Shown in pieces: positions 1-12,051 of a stretch of 64,000 bases of DNA (the stretch's first letter is position 1; every line of letters begins with the position of its first letter). Under the pieces are notes generated by a model, which did no database searches, was not told the origin of the DNA, and saw nothing but the letters and a program-made list of their open reading frames with translations. Source of the stretch: Ursus arctos (Eukaryota > Chordata > Mammalia > Carnivora > Ursidae); the NCBI RefSeq assembly GCF_023065955.2, contig NW_026622997.1, forward strand, positions 22,672,001-22,736,000, in the 5' to 3' direction. The position numbers and the translations under genes were made by a program.

Positions 1-3000
1 ATATCTATTTAAAGCAAAGATGACCATTCTGCACACCAGCATTTGGGAACCAGCGTTACTCTTTCAATCCCTACTGTTTCATCGAAGCCATCACTTCTGC
101 CAGTGATTTTTAAGATAGTGAAAGAGAGATTGATCTTACCCCATTCTTAAAGTAACTCATATTTGTAGAGTATAATTCTCTAGAACTTACTGATCGGAAT
201 AAGGCCCATATTATGATTGTAAAGATTTAAATCTCCAGAGGAAAAAGAAGGACCTAGTACAAATTGGTAGGCATTGAACGAATGATAATACCATGGACTC
301 AAGCCTCCTCAGGTTTAAGTACCATTGGTATTTGAAGAGCTGAGAGAGTGAATGCGTGCACCGCCCTAAATTGTGAACTGCAACTGACATAGTTTATAGG
401 GAAACTGGCCATTTATTTCCCTGCTTTAATTAGAAGACGAGTCCAACGATATGCTATTGTAGATGAGGTGAGTCGTTGCTAATCCTTTCCTACTATATAG
501 CCACTCTACTTCCTGAAGAAAAAAAAAAGGCAATAAAAATGTGGAAGATAACCAGCATTTATCTGTGCAATAGGACTATGGAGTAATGAGACTAGTTTTC
601 TTGGATGACTTATGGAAATCAGAACTGATACTAAAGGCTCATACTCTGTATTTCAAAAATACAGCCACTACATGAATATAAATGTCTTCCAAGTTATAGA
701 TGAGACTCTTGTGCTGATGGAAACGTACAAGGCATGCACAGAGCAAACAGGGTGCTTTAAAGTAAGTGCTGCATCTCTTCCAAGATAAAATATTTCTATT
801 ATTGACATAGGCCACGTACCTTCATCACCAAGGTACCTGTTTATCTCTTTGCTGCCTCTACTAAAGTGGGATTAGGCATTTGAAAGTGAAGACCAGTGAA
901 GCGTTTTACTAAAACTACAATCGCAAATCTAACTGGAGATTGCAAATTAAGAAGGAACAGCATGCACAGTGATAGAAGAATGTCATGGAATCATAGAAAT
1001 TTACATTTGGAAGGGACCTAGATCATTTCCACTCCAACCTTCCACCCAGATCATTATATTCTGCTTTAAGGATCTGAAAACAGGAAAAATTCTATGTGTT
1101 TATCGAGTAAATATTGGTATCACATTCTAACAACTCTCATGAAAATAGCTCCCTCATTCAAAATACCATCTCTAATATGTTTTGCCTCCATGTATTTATT
1201 TTCCTAAATGTCAGACCTGGATTCTTGCCCCACCCCTCATATTTTCTTTCCCATGTGATCTCTGAAAAGTTTGATCTGAGGTATTTATTTGCTCTGTTAG
1301 CATCCAGATACTTTCCAATCACTAATCCAAATTCTTCTGCTGACTATAAAGTAGCTTTTGGTTAGCATGTTACAGTCATTGGTAGAAATATAAAAATTAA
1401 AAGTGCAAGAGGAAAAGCCATATCGATTTAGATGTGGGATTTTTATTCATGACAAGGGAATGGGAACTAACGGGGAGACCTTAGGCCAGTTTCCCTCGTC
1501 TGCCATATACGATCCCACTAGCAAGCTGATGATCTATTTAGAGATGGTCTTTGACGCTGCCTCTCACACCTGTTCCACCTGCCTACTCACCTCTAAAATC
1601 TGCAATTGTCTGAAAATTCAGTGACAAGAACTGAAGAGATAAAGCTGTGGCCAACACTTCCCATTTTTCGAAACAAGTCTAAGTTTGATTCGGACCTAAA
1701 ACCAATAACACTCCATTTTTTTTAGATTACCCAAGGCAGAAGGAAGGAAGAGATCCCTTGTTACACCTGCTGTAAAGACTTAGCACCACCATTTCAGTAA
1801 AATGATAACCACTCTTCCTCAGTGAAGCAGGACAGATCTAAAGATGCATCAGGAACCCGGTAGCTCAGCAAATACCCTACGGCAGGATGAAAAAGACTGC
1901 TCGGTTTTGGCTATTTCTTGTCCTTTCAGAAATTAAGTAACAGATTTCTGACCACCCAGATTATAAAACTGCTGTCTCATCAACACGTTAAACATTAATC
2001 ATATTACAATTGAGACAATAAGGAATCATCCTTATACTAAAGATATTTCTATTCCAAAACAAATTTGGCCAAAATAAATAATTATATTGGTGACATTGTG
2101 ATAATAGGCATTTCTAAACTCCTTTTGTTGAAGGAGACCTTTATACCTACTTGACTAACATCGTTCTGTGCTTGATTGCTAATAAAATGAATGAATACCA
2201 GAATCTCCAAAAAGAAACTTGATAAAAATGGTCTTCTCTACTTACTTATTCCTTGTTTACATTTTAACCAATAGGACAGGCAGTTTATCATTTGCTACCA
2301 GATTACAGTATGGTGGTGACTACAGACTTCAAAAGAAAACTGGTTTGACGTCCAGGAATAAAAGGGCTTGGGTCAATGTGGGTGAATATGATGATTAGCT
2401 GGTGTGTAGAAGGGACATAAACTTCACTGTCAAAATTATTTGCAACTGCATTTAAGATCAGGTTGTAGAAGATGATGGAGCAAGAAAATGAAGAGTTAAA
2501 AGAAAGGAATGAGAGGCTTAGCCTAGAAATGAACCCTGAGCAGAGAGAGAACCAACAGCAGCAGAAGTACTGACGTGAGCCGATTCATGGTACACGTAAC
2601 AGTTCCAGGGCTCACTCATGCAGCCCACATGCTCTGCTTTCTATCCCATGACGTCTCCTTCCCACTATTTCCCTCCCTTGAGAAATCTCCAGCAAATTTA
2701 TAATTTATAGTCTCAGCAGCTTTCCTAGAGCTTTTTTTGTTAGGTAGACCAGAACCTTCTTGGGATGTCAGCTGACCCAGGGGATCCACCATGACTTGGC
2801 TCCAATGCTTCCTCTTCTCATTTCAACAAGCCAGCCACTCTCTGAATTCATGGGAAATCTGTAGGTCACCTCTGAACAGCTCTTCATTAGGATGTCATCC
2901 TGGGAGATGGTGCCAAGCCACCCAAGTAGACACGTGGGCACTTCCCGTGTGAACAAATTTCCCTACCGATCCATAAAAAGGAGCAAGAGGAAGCACTGGC

Positions 3001-3139
3001 CTTGCCGTAAGGTGCTCTGGGTAGTCGAAGATCCATCCCAGCACAGCGTGAAGAGAACTGCCCTGTAACATGCCAACAAATGCAAACCGCCGGGTAATAC
3101 TGAGTTAAAAGAAGTGCATCAGACGTGAGGAGAATACAC
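1..3139. other. Non-coding upstream flank, mostly unassigned
   Basis: AT-rich single-copy-looking DNA with no coding evidence. About 985-1085 faintly resembles the core of an old SINE (hospital phrase: AAGGGACCTAGATCATTTCC), low confidence. Positions 2474-2578 contain a 34-codon ATG frame rich in Glu/Arg/Gln, described among the findings. Nothing else is recognised. Confidence 0.5.
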
Positions 3140-3500
3140 AGCCAAAAGCTGGAAACAATAAAAATATTTATAATAGTTTGTTAAATAAGTTATGGCATGT
3201 CCACATAAGAGACTACCATGCAACCATAAAAATATCAACAAAGACAAGTAAGTATTGATAGGAAAATATATCCATGCCATATAAAGAGAAAATTTGATTT
3301 CCAAGAAGTACGCACTGCACATCGAAAGCCTTTGCTCAAGAAATAATATCTATGTTCATGGGGAAATATGCACAACAAAATATTAATAGTGGTTATTTCT
3401 AGGTGTGGGTTATTTTCATCTTCACGTTTTTCTGTGGCTTCTTAATTACCTTGCAATTTTTATAGCCTTCATTATAAAATGGAAAGTTAATAAAGTGACT
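3140..3500 (+). repeat. Old L1 3' UTR fragment (L1M-type)
   Basis: The stretch follows the familiar old-L1 3' end in order: 'CTGGAAACAA', 'TAAGTTATGGCATGTCCACA', 'CCATGCAACCATAAAAATAT', then 'AGTGGTTATTTCTAGGTGTG' and a T-rich close. It is well diverged, so an ancient insertion. No coding capacity remains. Confidence 0.65.
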
Positions 3501-5487
3501 TGTAAGTAATTATAGCAAGGGAATTCATGATCGATAGCTTCGTACATGCAGAAGCCATGGTTTTTGAAGGAACTGGTGGCCACAGACTGGGAGAAAAGAA
3601 AGTGAAAAATGGTTTCGAAGGGAAGAGTACGATGAGATGAGGAAGAAAAGTACTAGTCAAATGTAAAGCAACGAAGGTCGAGTAGTTTGGACTGAGGCAG
3701 GAAAAATGACATGGGAGACCCTTGCTTTTCACTCCTCTAAGCTTCTGCTCCTACCACTGCCAATACCTGGAAAGCCTTCACCACTGAAGAAGTCATCTTT
3801 CAGGACTGAGCTCGAGTCACTCTTCTTCTTCAAGCTTCCTTTGACCCAGGCTTTGGTTTTTGCCTCCACGGTGGCCATCCATGCCTGTACTATGGCACAG
3901 AACGTGTTGTATTTCCTTAATGAATTTTTAATCTCTGTAAGCCATCATCTCAACAGCAAGCTCCATGTGGGCAAGAGACTTAACTTTTCTTGAACACGGT
4001 CTTGTCATGTAACAAATGGACAATACATGTTTTGTAGGCTTGACTCGAGTTGACTTGAATTGAAACCGTTTTGGAGAAGGATCAGTTGACAGAGAACCTT
4101 AAAAATAAGGCTGAAGAGCCGCTTTTATATTATTCATAATATAGAAATTTTAAGCATATATCTCTTTGGGGTGTTAGGATGCTTTTCCTAGAAGTTGGAC
4201 AAAAAGAAAGCATATGAGTCTTTCAACTGTGTTCAGCAGAGATCAAGAGTCAGCGGCTCTGGGAAGACTGTTGATGGACAATGTGGGAAGGTGCCAAACT
4301 TGCCCACTTAATAATCTGCTAAAGGGCAAACTCATTTTATGTAGTACAAGATGTAGATTCCTGATAAAGACAGCACAGTGGGTTGATGACCAATGTAAAG
4401 GCATTTTTAACAAGTTACTTGGATAGCCTAAAACTCCAACCAAATTATTTTCCAAAGCCTCAAAGACAATATATGTAGCATGTTTACAATGTCACAGGAA
4501 TTGTCTTAATTTTCCTGATGATACGTATCTTGCCCATTTTTTATAACATAATGTGAACAAAAAGTATCATACATGGATGTTGACCTAATGAACAAGATGT
4601 TTTTAACATGGTAAATAGGGTTCCCTCAGACCAAGTAGTATTATCTAATGTTTTATCAAATTTTTAGATTATTCTGTCAAACAGACTTTTAAGAAAATAT
4701 GTTTCATTCCAGCTTTTAGTCTTTAAAGCTTATAAATATCATTTAATTCTATTCAAGGGAAAGTAGTTCTAACTATAATCCCTCCCAAAGGGATGGTTTT
4801 GTTTGAACTGGACAATTTTCACATACAATCACCAATGTCGATAAAGTTCAGAGTTAACTCAGTTCCCTTCCCCTTTAATTCTGCATCTTGAATTCCTTTA
4901 GTGTTTTGTTGCACATGTTTCGCTAGTAGAAAAAGGTACGAGTTTAATTATTTCACATACAAGTGGGTTTTCATGCTGTTCATCTCCTTTCCAGAGCCAT
5001 CTTGCCCTGTAGGAACACAATTCACGGACATCATGAGCCATCCAACAACAATGACAACGGTATGGGATCTGCAAACAATGTCTCAAAAATTCCTCCTCAG
5101 GGAAAAAATTGCAACTGTTTCTTGAACATTGTCTCCATTCTTAGGAACCATGACCTAGATACCAACAAAAGGGGAAAGCTCCTCAGCAAAGCAGATCTAC
5201 TGTGTGACCGACGGACGTCCAGCATTCAGATCCAAGATGCGAAGCAAATTACTGTTTAGTTAGCATCTTTCCTTTAAGTGGTTAAATTACATCTCATTGT
5301 GCCTTTTCTGTACTGGGGGGATTATTCTGCATTCACCGTAAAAGAAAGGGAAATGTAGCTGAAACCCTTCATCCGTGGAAGGCTAGCACCAGTTTGTGTT
5401 GTGCTATGAACAGATCTTAGCAGTGACCTCATGAGTGGTATTGCCTGCTCAAAGAAAGGATGCAGCAGACGGATACAAATCAGTAAT
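3501..5487. other. Non-coding, no repeat recognised
   Basis: AT-rich DNA with only short chance frames. I recognise no interspersed repeat, RNA gene or clear regulatory motif cluster. Confidence 0.5.
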
Positions 5488-5499
5488 TATTAGGATGAA

Positions 5500-5704
5500 A
5501 GTTTTTGTAGATTTTATTTTAGAGAGAGAGCAAACGCTCAAGCAGTGAGAGGAGCAGAGAGGCAGAGGGAGAGGGAGAATCTCAAGCAGACTCCCTGCTG
5601 AGCGTGGAGTCGGAGGCGGGGCTAGATCTCCTGATCCTGGAGATCATGACCTCAGCCGAAATCGAGAGTCAGATGCTTAACTGACTGAGCCACCCAGGTG
5701 CCCC
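5500..5704 (-). repeat. SINEC (carnivore tRNA-derived SINE)
   Basis: Reverse-complement SINEC: 'AGATTTTATTTTAGAGAGAG' tail side, then 'GATCATGACCTCAGCCGAAA' and 'GACTGAGCCACCCAGGTGCC' at the tRNA-like head. It is flanked by a perfect 12-bp target-site duplication TATTAGGATGAA (5488-5499 and 5705-5716), direct evidence of retroposition. Confidence 0.95.
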
Positions 5705-5716
5705 TATTAGGATGAA

Positions 5717-6660
5717 TTTTAAATAATACGCACATACACGCATACATTCTTGTCTTGAATTTCTCTTCTAAAGGAATGATGAGCTAAAGCAAGAGCTTGT
5801 TTCCTTTGACATCTTTATAACCATTTTACCTATTACAAGCCCCTTTCAGTAATGGTGCAGACGTCAGTGGACGTTGAGTATCTTTTACACACAAATCTAC
5901 TGCCTCCTACTGTTTACTTACTGCCCTTCTCCTGGGACGTTCAATGAAGCTGATCCTCACTCCATCCTTATAAACCCCTCCTCTTGCCAGATGAAGTTGA
6001 GGCTACAGACTGAGCCATAGGATTTTAGAGGCAAAACTAGGAGACCAGCTGGGATTCTTTGCTCCCTGTTCTGGAAGTGAATGCATTTAATCCTGTTTAT
6101 TTTCTTGAGACAGAAAGGGTGAAGAGGAGAAATGGAAAGCCATCCTGAATGTAGAATGATGGAGCTTTTCATCTTCCCCATCCAGCGTGTGTGTGTGCCC
6201 CAGGGCAGCTGCTAATGTGGGGCACCTGAGGCTGCAGAGGCTATAGCTGGGGTGAAGCACAGAGATGGGAGTCCAGAGCATGGCTTTCATTCCACACAAG
6301 GGAAGAGTATGTCCAATAAATAGGTTGAGTCCTCCTCCAAGTCTCAAGTCCATGTCACATTAGAACAACACAAAACAAGGGCGAGTGGATGTGGTTTTAG
6401 CAAAGTCCATTTCCAACAGGTGATTGACTATGTTAATGGATCCCCATGACAGCTGAAATATTCAAGCAGACATGTCTCATGCCTCCTTTGGAGGGATCTC
6501 ACCAGCATTCAGCTAATGCTATAATCCCTGACTGACAGCACTATGATACAGAGTTTAAGAAAGAGAGAGAGAGAGAGAGATGATAACATACCCATCGACA
6601 GAAGTTAAAGGACAAACTGGTGGATTCGTGGAAGAAGTTCTTCTGAGATCCAAATATTAA
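5717..6660. other. Non-coding with a short (GA)n run
   Basis: No gene is seen. A (GA)n microsatellite lies at about 6559-6581. The DNA just beyond 6655 becomes AT-rich where the L1 3' end begins. Confidence 0.5.
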
Positions 6661-6689
6661 TTTTAAAAATTAATAATTTTTAAAAGTTT

Positions 6690-7337
6690 TATGAAGATAT
6701 AATTGCCATTCCATATAAAATGATATACTATATATCTCTATATATAGATATATATGTATTGCATATTGCAATATTGACACATTTTGTGCTGCAACTTGAC
6801 ACATTTTGACATCACCATCACCACAATCCAGACAGTAAATGTACCCATCATCCTGTGTCCCTTCATGGCCCTTGGATATATTATTTTACTTCTCTTGGAT
6901 AGACGCCTAGCAGTAGAATTATGGTATGTTATGTGCTGTGCATATGTTTATATTTGAAAAAACTGCCAAACTGTTTCCCAAAGCAGTTTTTCTCATTTTA
7001 CATTCCCACCAGCAGTGTGGAGAGCCCCAGGTGTTATGCACCTCACCAATATTTAGTGTGGTTAGTCTTTTTAATTTTAGTTGTGACAGGTGTGTAGTGA
7101 TATCTCATAGTAGCTTTGAGGCGTACCCCAAATGACGAGTGAGATTGAGCATCTTTTCCTGTGCTCATTTGTCACTTGTATATCTTATTTAGGGGACTGT
7201 CTGGTGCAGTCTTTTGTCCACATTTTAATTGGGTTGTTTGTTCTCTTATTATTGAGCTTAAGAGATCTTTATACGTTCTTGGTAGATGCTCTTGATATAT
7301 TTTGGATACAAGCCCTTTTTTTGAAGACGTTCACAAA
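6690..7337 (-). repeat. L1 3' segment (ORF2 C-terminal end and 3' UTR), part of a twin-primed insertion
   Basis: Read on the - strand it runs from 'GGGCTTGTATCCAAAATATA' through the ORF2 end ('CACACCTGTCACAACTAAAA', 'GGTGGGAATGTAAAATGAGA') to the 3' UTR. An AT-rich stretch with a (TA)n run (6720-6760) is inside it. It joins at about 7338 to L1 sequence in the opposite orientation. The coding frame is broken throughout. Confidence 0.8.
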
Positions 7338-8133
7338 CTGATTTTAGCATTCATATGCAATTGCAACATATATCCAGAATAGCTGAACAACTTTGAAATT
7401 AAGAACAAGAAAGGTGCAGGACAGGTCAATCAACACTACCTGATTTCAAGACTTACTATAAAGCTATCGTAATCAAGAGAATATGGTGTAAAAACAGACA
7501 AATAGACCCATGAAACAAAATTCAGAGGGCAGAAATAGAACCATACATATACACACAACCAATTTTTGATAAAGGTGCAAAGCCAGTCCAATGGGAAAAG
7601 GATAGTATTTTCAACAGAGGGTGATGGAACTATCAGACGCTCATATGAAAAAATAAAAACGTCAATTCATATCTTGAACCACATACAAAAATAACCACAA
7701 AACGGATCATAGACCTAAACCTAAAACCTAAAACCAGCACTAGCTACATAATTTGTGGGTCCAGTGCAAAATGAAAACACGGGCCCCCTTGTTCAAAAAT
7801 TACTAAGAATTTCAAGATGGTAACATCAGAGCATTAAACCAAGTGCAAGACCTTTCTAAGCCCGGGACCCTATGTGGCTGTGTAAGTTGTGTGCTTTTGA
7901 AACCAACCCTGCCTAAGAATTATAAAACGTCTAGAAGAAAACACAGGAGAAAACCTTCGTTATCTTGGGTTATGCAAAGATTTCTTAGATATGATATCAA
8001 AAGCATGCTGTGTTAAAGAACAAATTGATAAAATGAACATCATCAAAATTAAAAACTTGTGCTCTCATAGATGGTTAAGTGAATGAAAAGACAAGCCACA
8101 GACTGAGAAATAGTATTTGCCAAAAATAATAAT
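7338..8133 (+). repeat. Inverted 5' segment of the same L1 (ORF2), split by a nested element
   Basis: Plus-strand ORF2 sequence: 'GATTTCAAGACTTACTATAA' and 'GCTATCGTAATCAAGAGAAT', continuing after the nested element with 'CTAGAAGAAAACACAGGAGA' and 'GACAAGCCACAGACTGAGAA'. It stops near 8133 at the L1 position where the 6690-7337 segment starts, the geometry expected from twin priming. Not coding-competent. Confidence 0.8.
7735..7911. mobile_element. Non-autonomous hAT-like DNA element nested in L1
   Basis: A 177-bp foreign block interrupts the L1 ORF2 segment. It begins CAGCACTAGC and ends ACCAACCCTG, roughly inverted termini of the CAGGG...CCCTG hAT type. It is flanked by 8-bp near-duplicates CCTAAAAC (7727-7734) and CCTAAGAA (7912-7919), six of eight matching. 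The exact family is not recognised. Confidence 0.6.
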
Positions 8134-8136
8134 AAA

Positions 8137-8339
8137 GTTTAACACTCATTAAGTGCCAGATACTGTTCTAAGAATCTTATACAAGTTTAAATATATATAT
8201 GAACACATTTTAAAGCAGATACAATTTTTATCCTCATTTCATATAAGAAACACACAGGAATTTAAAAATCCAGCTTAATGATATAAAATGACTAAACCAA
8301 GGAGCCAAAACTGGAGCCCAAGTGTTCTGACTTTTAAGC
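8137..8339 (-). repeat. MIR element
   Basis: Reverse-complement MIR order: 'TTAACACTCATTAAGTGCCA' and 'TACTGTTCTAAGAATCTTAT', then 'TCCTCATTTCATATAAGAAA' and 'AAACTGGAGCCCAAGTGTTC'. A SINEC inserted at its distal edge (8350). Confidence 0.75.
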
Positions 8340-8349
8340 CCACATTCTT

Positions 8350-8583
8350 GGGGCGCCTGGGTGGCTCAGTTGGTTGGACAACTGCCTTCGGCTCCGATCA
8401 TGATCCCGGAGCCCTAGGATCAGAATTGAGCCCTGGGATCAAGCCCCTGCATTAGGCTCCCTGCTCAGTGGAGAGTCTGCTTCTCCCTCTGCCCCTCACC
8501 CTGCTCATGTGCGCTCTCTCTCTCTCTCTCGTTCTCCCTCTCTCTCTCAAATAAATAAATAGAATCTTTAAAACAAAAAAAGT
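8350..8583 (+). repeat. SINEC (carnivore tRNA-derived SINE)
   Basis: Head GGGGCGCCTGGGTGGCTCAG, body 'ATGATCCCGGAGCCCTAGGA', a (CT)n internal run, then (AAATA)n and an A-rich tail. Flanked by the 10-bp duplication CCACATTCTT (8340-8349 and 8584-8593). A 15-25 bp duplication in the 'GGATCA...GGATCAAGCC' area makes it slightly longer than its neighbours. Confidence 0.95.
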
Positions 8584-9570
8584 CCACATTCTTTACGTCT
8601 CCTAAGGTAAAAACAAATGACACCTCTTTCTTCTCCACATCAGCTCCTTCTTATTTCAACAGACTACCCTTCAAAACTCTGGAAGTAGGCATTTTTGCTG
8701 GCCACATTTGCTCGGCTATGTTCAATATAGAATGTCCCCTTCTTATACGGCTTTCCCAAGACTGGGCAAATCAAAAGGTTATCAGTGCTTCCGGGACTGG
8801 TATCAGCAATCCAAGGGTAGCACAAGTAAGTCTGTAACAGTCAGTGCCAGATAAAGCAGCCTTGAGCATGAACTGCCACATTGCCCAATGTACTTTTTTG
8901 GAGCAAGGGACGCTCCTGCCGCAGAGTACATACAGGTTCCTCGTGCCTGGAAAGAATGCATGTGCCCCCTTCCAGTGACCATTTGCATCTAGAGAGGCAC
9001 CAAGGCATGGGAACGCTCCTGTTTATCTGTGTCTCTGAGCCCACCCACTGCTTCCCTGCAAGCCATGGGGAAAGAAGTATCAAGTCCTAAAAAGGCGTTT
9101 GGACTGAATAGCACAATATGCTTGGATACCCTTGCTTCGTGTAAACACAGGGTGATTGTGAATTCTAAGAGCCTGGGTGTTGCAGTTCAGCGAGGCTCCC
9201 ATTAGCGCCTAGATGCATCCCAAGAAAGGGCTACAGAACCCTTTGTGTGCAGGAAGGGTGTGCACATGACTTTGGTCACCAGGGCTCCCTAGCAATTTTC
9301 CTCTGACTATTTCATCCCAGGGTCCCTCTGAGGAACATTTTGGGAGCCTCTTGCACTTTCTTGGGAAAGGGTTTTTGGCTAGCCCATCTTATTTTTACAA
9401 GCCCTGGTGAAGCATTTTGATGTAAAAGGAAGAGTCATGGGAAACTAAGTTTCCTTCTCCGGCACGCGGTAGAAATAATGTAGCTTGCAAGGTTTTCCCA
9501 AAAGCTAGTAATTGCTGAGTAAACCCTGGTTTGAAGGATCAGTGACGGGAGTCTTTTGTGATTTCAGCTT

Positions 9571-9578
9571 TGACGTCA
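9571..9578. promoter_or_regulatory. Palindromic CRE (TGACGTCA), about 2.5 kb upstream of ID4
   Basis: A perfect 8-bp CREB/ATF palindrome in a repeat-free part of the ID4 upstream flank. Function is inferred from the motif alone. Two other perfect copies in the window, at 34224-34231 and 61093-61100, are far from the gene. Confidence 0.4.
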
Positions 9579-11120
9579 TGCAAGTGACTGTGTCTAAGAA
9601 TCAAAAACATGCATTGCTTAGCTCTCAGGTTTCGGAGCCCAAAAAGCACCGGGTTCGATACTTTATTTCCATTGTATAACGTTTTCCTAGCCTTTAATTG
9701 ATCAATGTCTTTCCAACCTTCAAAATGAGGAATATAATAACTGCTTCTGCCTATTCTCCTGGCAGGATTTGGGGGATCACATTTGTCCTGAGTGTTCTTG
9801 ATCACGTGTCCACGGTACATTCCTTTGAACTTAGGCTCCACAGTAACCCAGCTATTCTGACTTTGAGCCAGTCACACAGAGCAACTCCAACAAAACCTGA
9901 AACTCTGGCATTTGGCACTTGTCACACCCAGGGTACGGCTCTCTGAGATTTAGCAAAGTTCAACAAGATGGATAGGTTTATTTCTTTGTGTCACGTATTT
10001 AAAACTTACATTTCAAATTTAATCAACTCAGGATCTGTAAAGTTTTGAAATTAGTGTGCCCCCAGTATATTAGCATAGTTCAATTTTGCCGGAGAAAAAT
10101 CTTAGGTTTCAAATGTTGGAGCAGCTTTTAAACTCTAACAAAGAAAAAAAAAAATCAATGAAACAGAAACATCTGTACATATCTCCACTTACTATTATCA
10201 TCTGTGATGATATGATAAGCTCCACGATAGTAGCTTAATGCCCTCGAGTGCTCTTTGGCCCCGTTCTCTCTAAAATGAAAATATCCTCTGTGTTTATCTA
10301 TTCTAATTTAAAAATATATAAAACTACGCTTGTTTTTAGAAGATAGTCTTCTTTGAGGTTTTACAATTCTCCTGTTCTTGATAGGGGTGTATGCAGACCA
10401 TCTAAGTATGCACGTTAAGGAAGTGAGAATGTCCCTCGTTTCCAAACAATTAGTAGAGGCAGTAATGTGTTTTAGGAGAGAGGAGGGTTGTGGCATCTTC
10501 CTGTGAAACCAGCATTCAATAGTTACTCCTCATTTCATCAGGAAAAAAGAATGTGCTCTGGGGAACTAGTAATGCAATAGTTATAAAATACCCACGTGGC
10601 CAAACAAAGTACCTACCTGCCTGATGCACGTACTTCAGTTCTAGGCGGGGAGGGAGAGCTTCCTTGCAGAGAGTATCAGGAAGAGGTGAGGTCCATCTCT
10701 CTCTCTCTTAATGATCTATAAAAATGAAGGCACCAATCTATATCATGCACACAAATGGAAATTCCTGAGTTAACTCATCTCCTAGCTTGTCTAAAGGTGG
10801 GAGGTTTGCAGGGTGAAGGCACTCAAAATTCATATCCTCAATGACCAGAGAGTCTTTATGCTCATTTCTCAACCAAAGGGCTCAATTTTTCCTTGAGGAG
10901 TACACACAAGGTCCTATCAAAGTTCATTGTGCAATTTCGTTTGAACCCTTGTAGGACAGCTTTTCTTTTAGAAACCACAGAAACGTCGTTAATGAACAGA
11001 CTTTTCTGCAGGGTGTGGCCCAAGCAGGACTCTGGGAACTGGAAGTGTGAATTTTAATGCTTTGCTGCAAAACGAGACTCTGAACATTCTTAGCATTTTA
11101 TTTAAAGCGGGGTACGCTAA

Positions 11121-11126
11121 CACGTG
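11121..11126. promoter_or_regulatory. CACGTG E-box in the ID4 upstream flank
   Basis: The palindromic E-box CACGTG lies about 960 bp before the inferred start site; further copies are at 10593-10598 and 9803-9808. ID4 is regulated in part through E-boxes (USF-type), but I cannot say which of these is the equivalent site. Confidence 0.4.
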
Positions 11127-11816
11127 AGGCGGTGCGTTAATGGCCTACATTAAGTTACAGGTATGAATTTTACATAAAACGGATTAATATTATATGTCAT
11201 GGTGGAATTTTAAATACTCCGTGCCCATGCATTTTTAATATTTACGTGCCCTCATTAAGTGCTTTGAGGCAACTGCATTTCTTGAGCCCACTTGCGCATC
11301 TAGATGGGTAAAAGAAAAACCCTACGACGTTTTTGATTTGTAAGTCCCTTCACCAAATATCTGCGTTCGGCACTCTTTTCCTTTTTTTTTTTTTTTCCTA
11401 AGCTTTAACCTTTTTAAAAAAGAAAACGGAACGGCTGCACATTCCATTCCATCATTATGATTTCGGCGATTGTGAAAAGGCGAATAATGAAACGGGGAGG
11501 GAAAATACAGAAGAGAACGAACGTGCCTTCCTGAGCAGCGTCCTTCTTAAGGCACTGGAATCCCAGGGCTGGAGTGACCGGTGGCGGAGGGTCCCTGGTC
11601 GCCGCGCTGGGATCCTCGAGCAGGGCCCAGCGCTCCCTCAGCAGCCTAAGCGGGGGGGAGAGTGGATTCCAGCCGCACATTCCCGCAGTTCTTCACAGGA
11701 ACTTCTCCCTCTCTTTTCCCCTCCCTAGGGCACACACCAGCCTGGCCCGACTCCCACTCAGCTCTCTTTTCTCAGAACCCCGACCCACAGCGTTGACGGA
11801 ATGGAGTGTCCTTCCC

Positions 11817-11863
11817 ATTGGCCCGAGCGTCATTCCCTGAGGTGGCACCGTCCGCCCGATTGG
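11817..11863 (-). promoter_or_regulatory. ID4: Pair of inverted CCAAT boxes upstream of ID4
   Basis: ATTGG occurs at 11817-11821 and 11859-11863, 42 bp apart and about 190-235 bp before the TATA box. Both lie in GC-rich flanks (CCCATTGGCCCG and CCGATTGGCTGG). The arrangement fits NF-Y binding. Further GC boxes (CCCCGCCCC type) lie at 11913-11923 and 12028-12037. Confidence 0.65.
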
Positions 11864-12051
11864 CTGGCCACTCCCGACCCCCCGCCCACCCGTCCGCTCG
11901 GGTTGCCCGGCTCCCCGCCCCCCAGCGCCGCCCGGAGCCTCCGCCCTCGCCGCCTCCCTCCGCGCACCCGCCCGCGCGCCCAGCCCGGCTCCGCTCGGCT
12001 CTCGCGGCGACCCCGCCAGCGTGCTGGCCCCGCCCCCGGGGCGCGCGGCTC

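Larger units (their letters stand above)
8594..11570. other. ID4 proximal upstream flank, repeat-poor
   Basis: No SINE or LINE is recognised in nearly 3 kb. It includes the CRE at 9571, CACGTG boxes at 9803, 10593 and 11121, an AT-rich block at 11095-11300 with several TTAA/TAAT motifs, and a T-run at about 11382-11398. Absence of repeats beside a developmental promoter suggests regulatory content, but that is inference. Confidence 0.5.

Noticed and set aside
7132..7341. Membrane-protein-like 69-codon frame
   Set aside because: It is the antisense reading of L1 ORF2 sequence, whose T-rich complement yields Leu/Phe/Ile-rich chance frames.
8350..8430. tRNA gene
   Set aside because: The tRNA-like head belongs to a SINEC with target duplications and an A-rich tail; no cloverleaf with anticodon arm and acceptor stem is intact. 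The same applies to the other nine SINEC copies.
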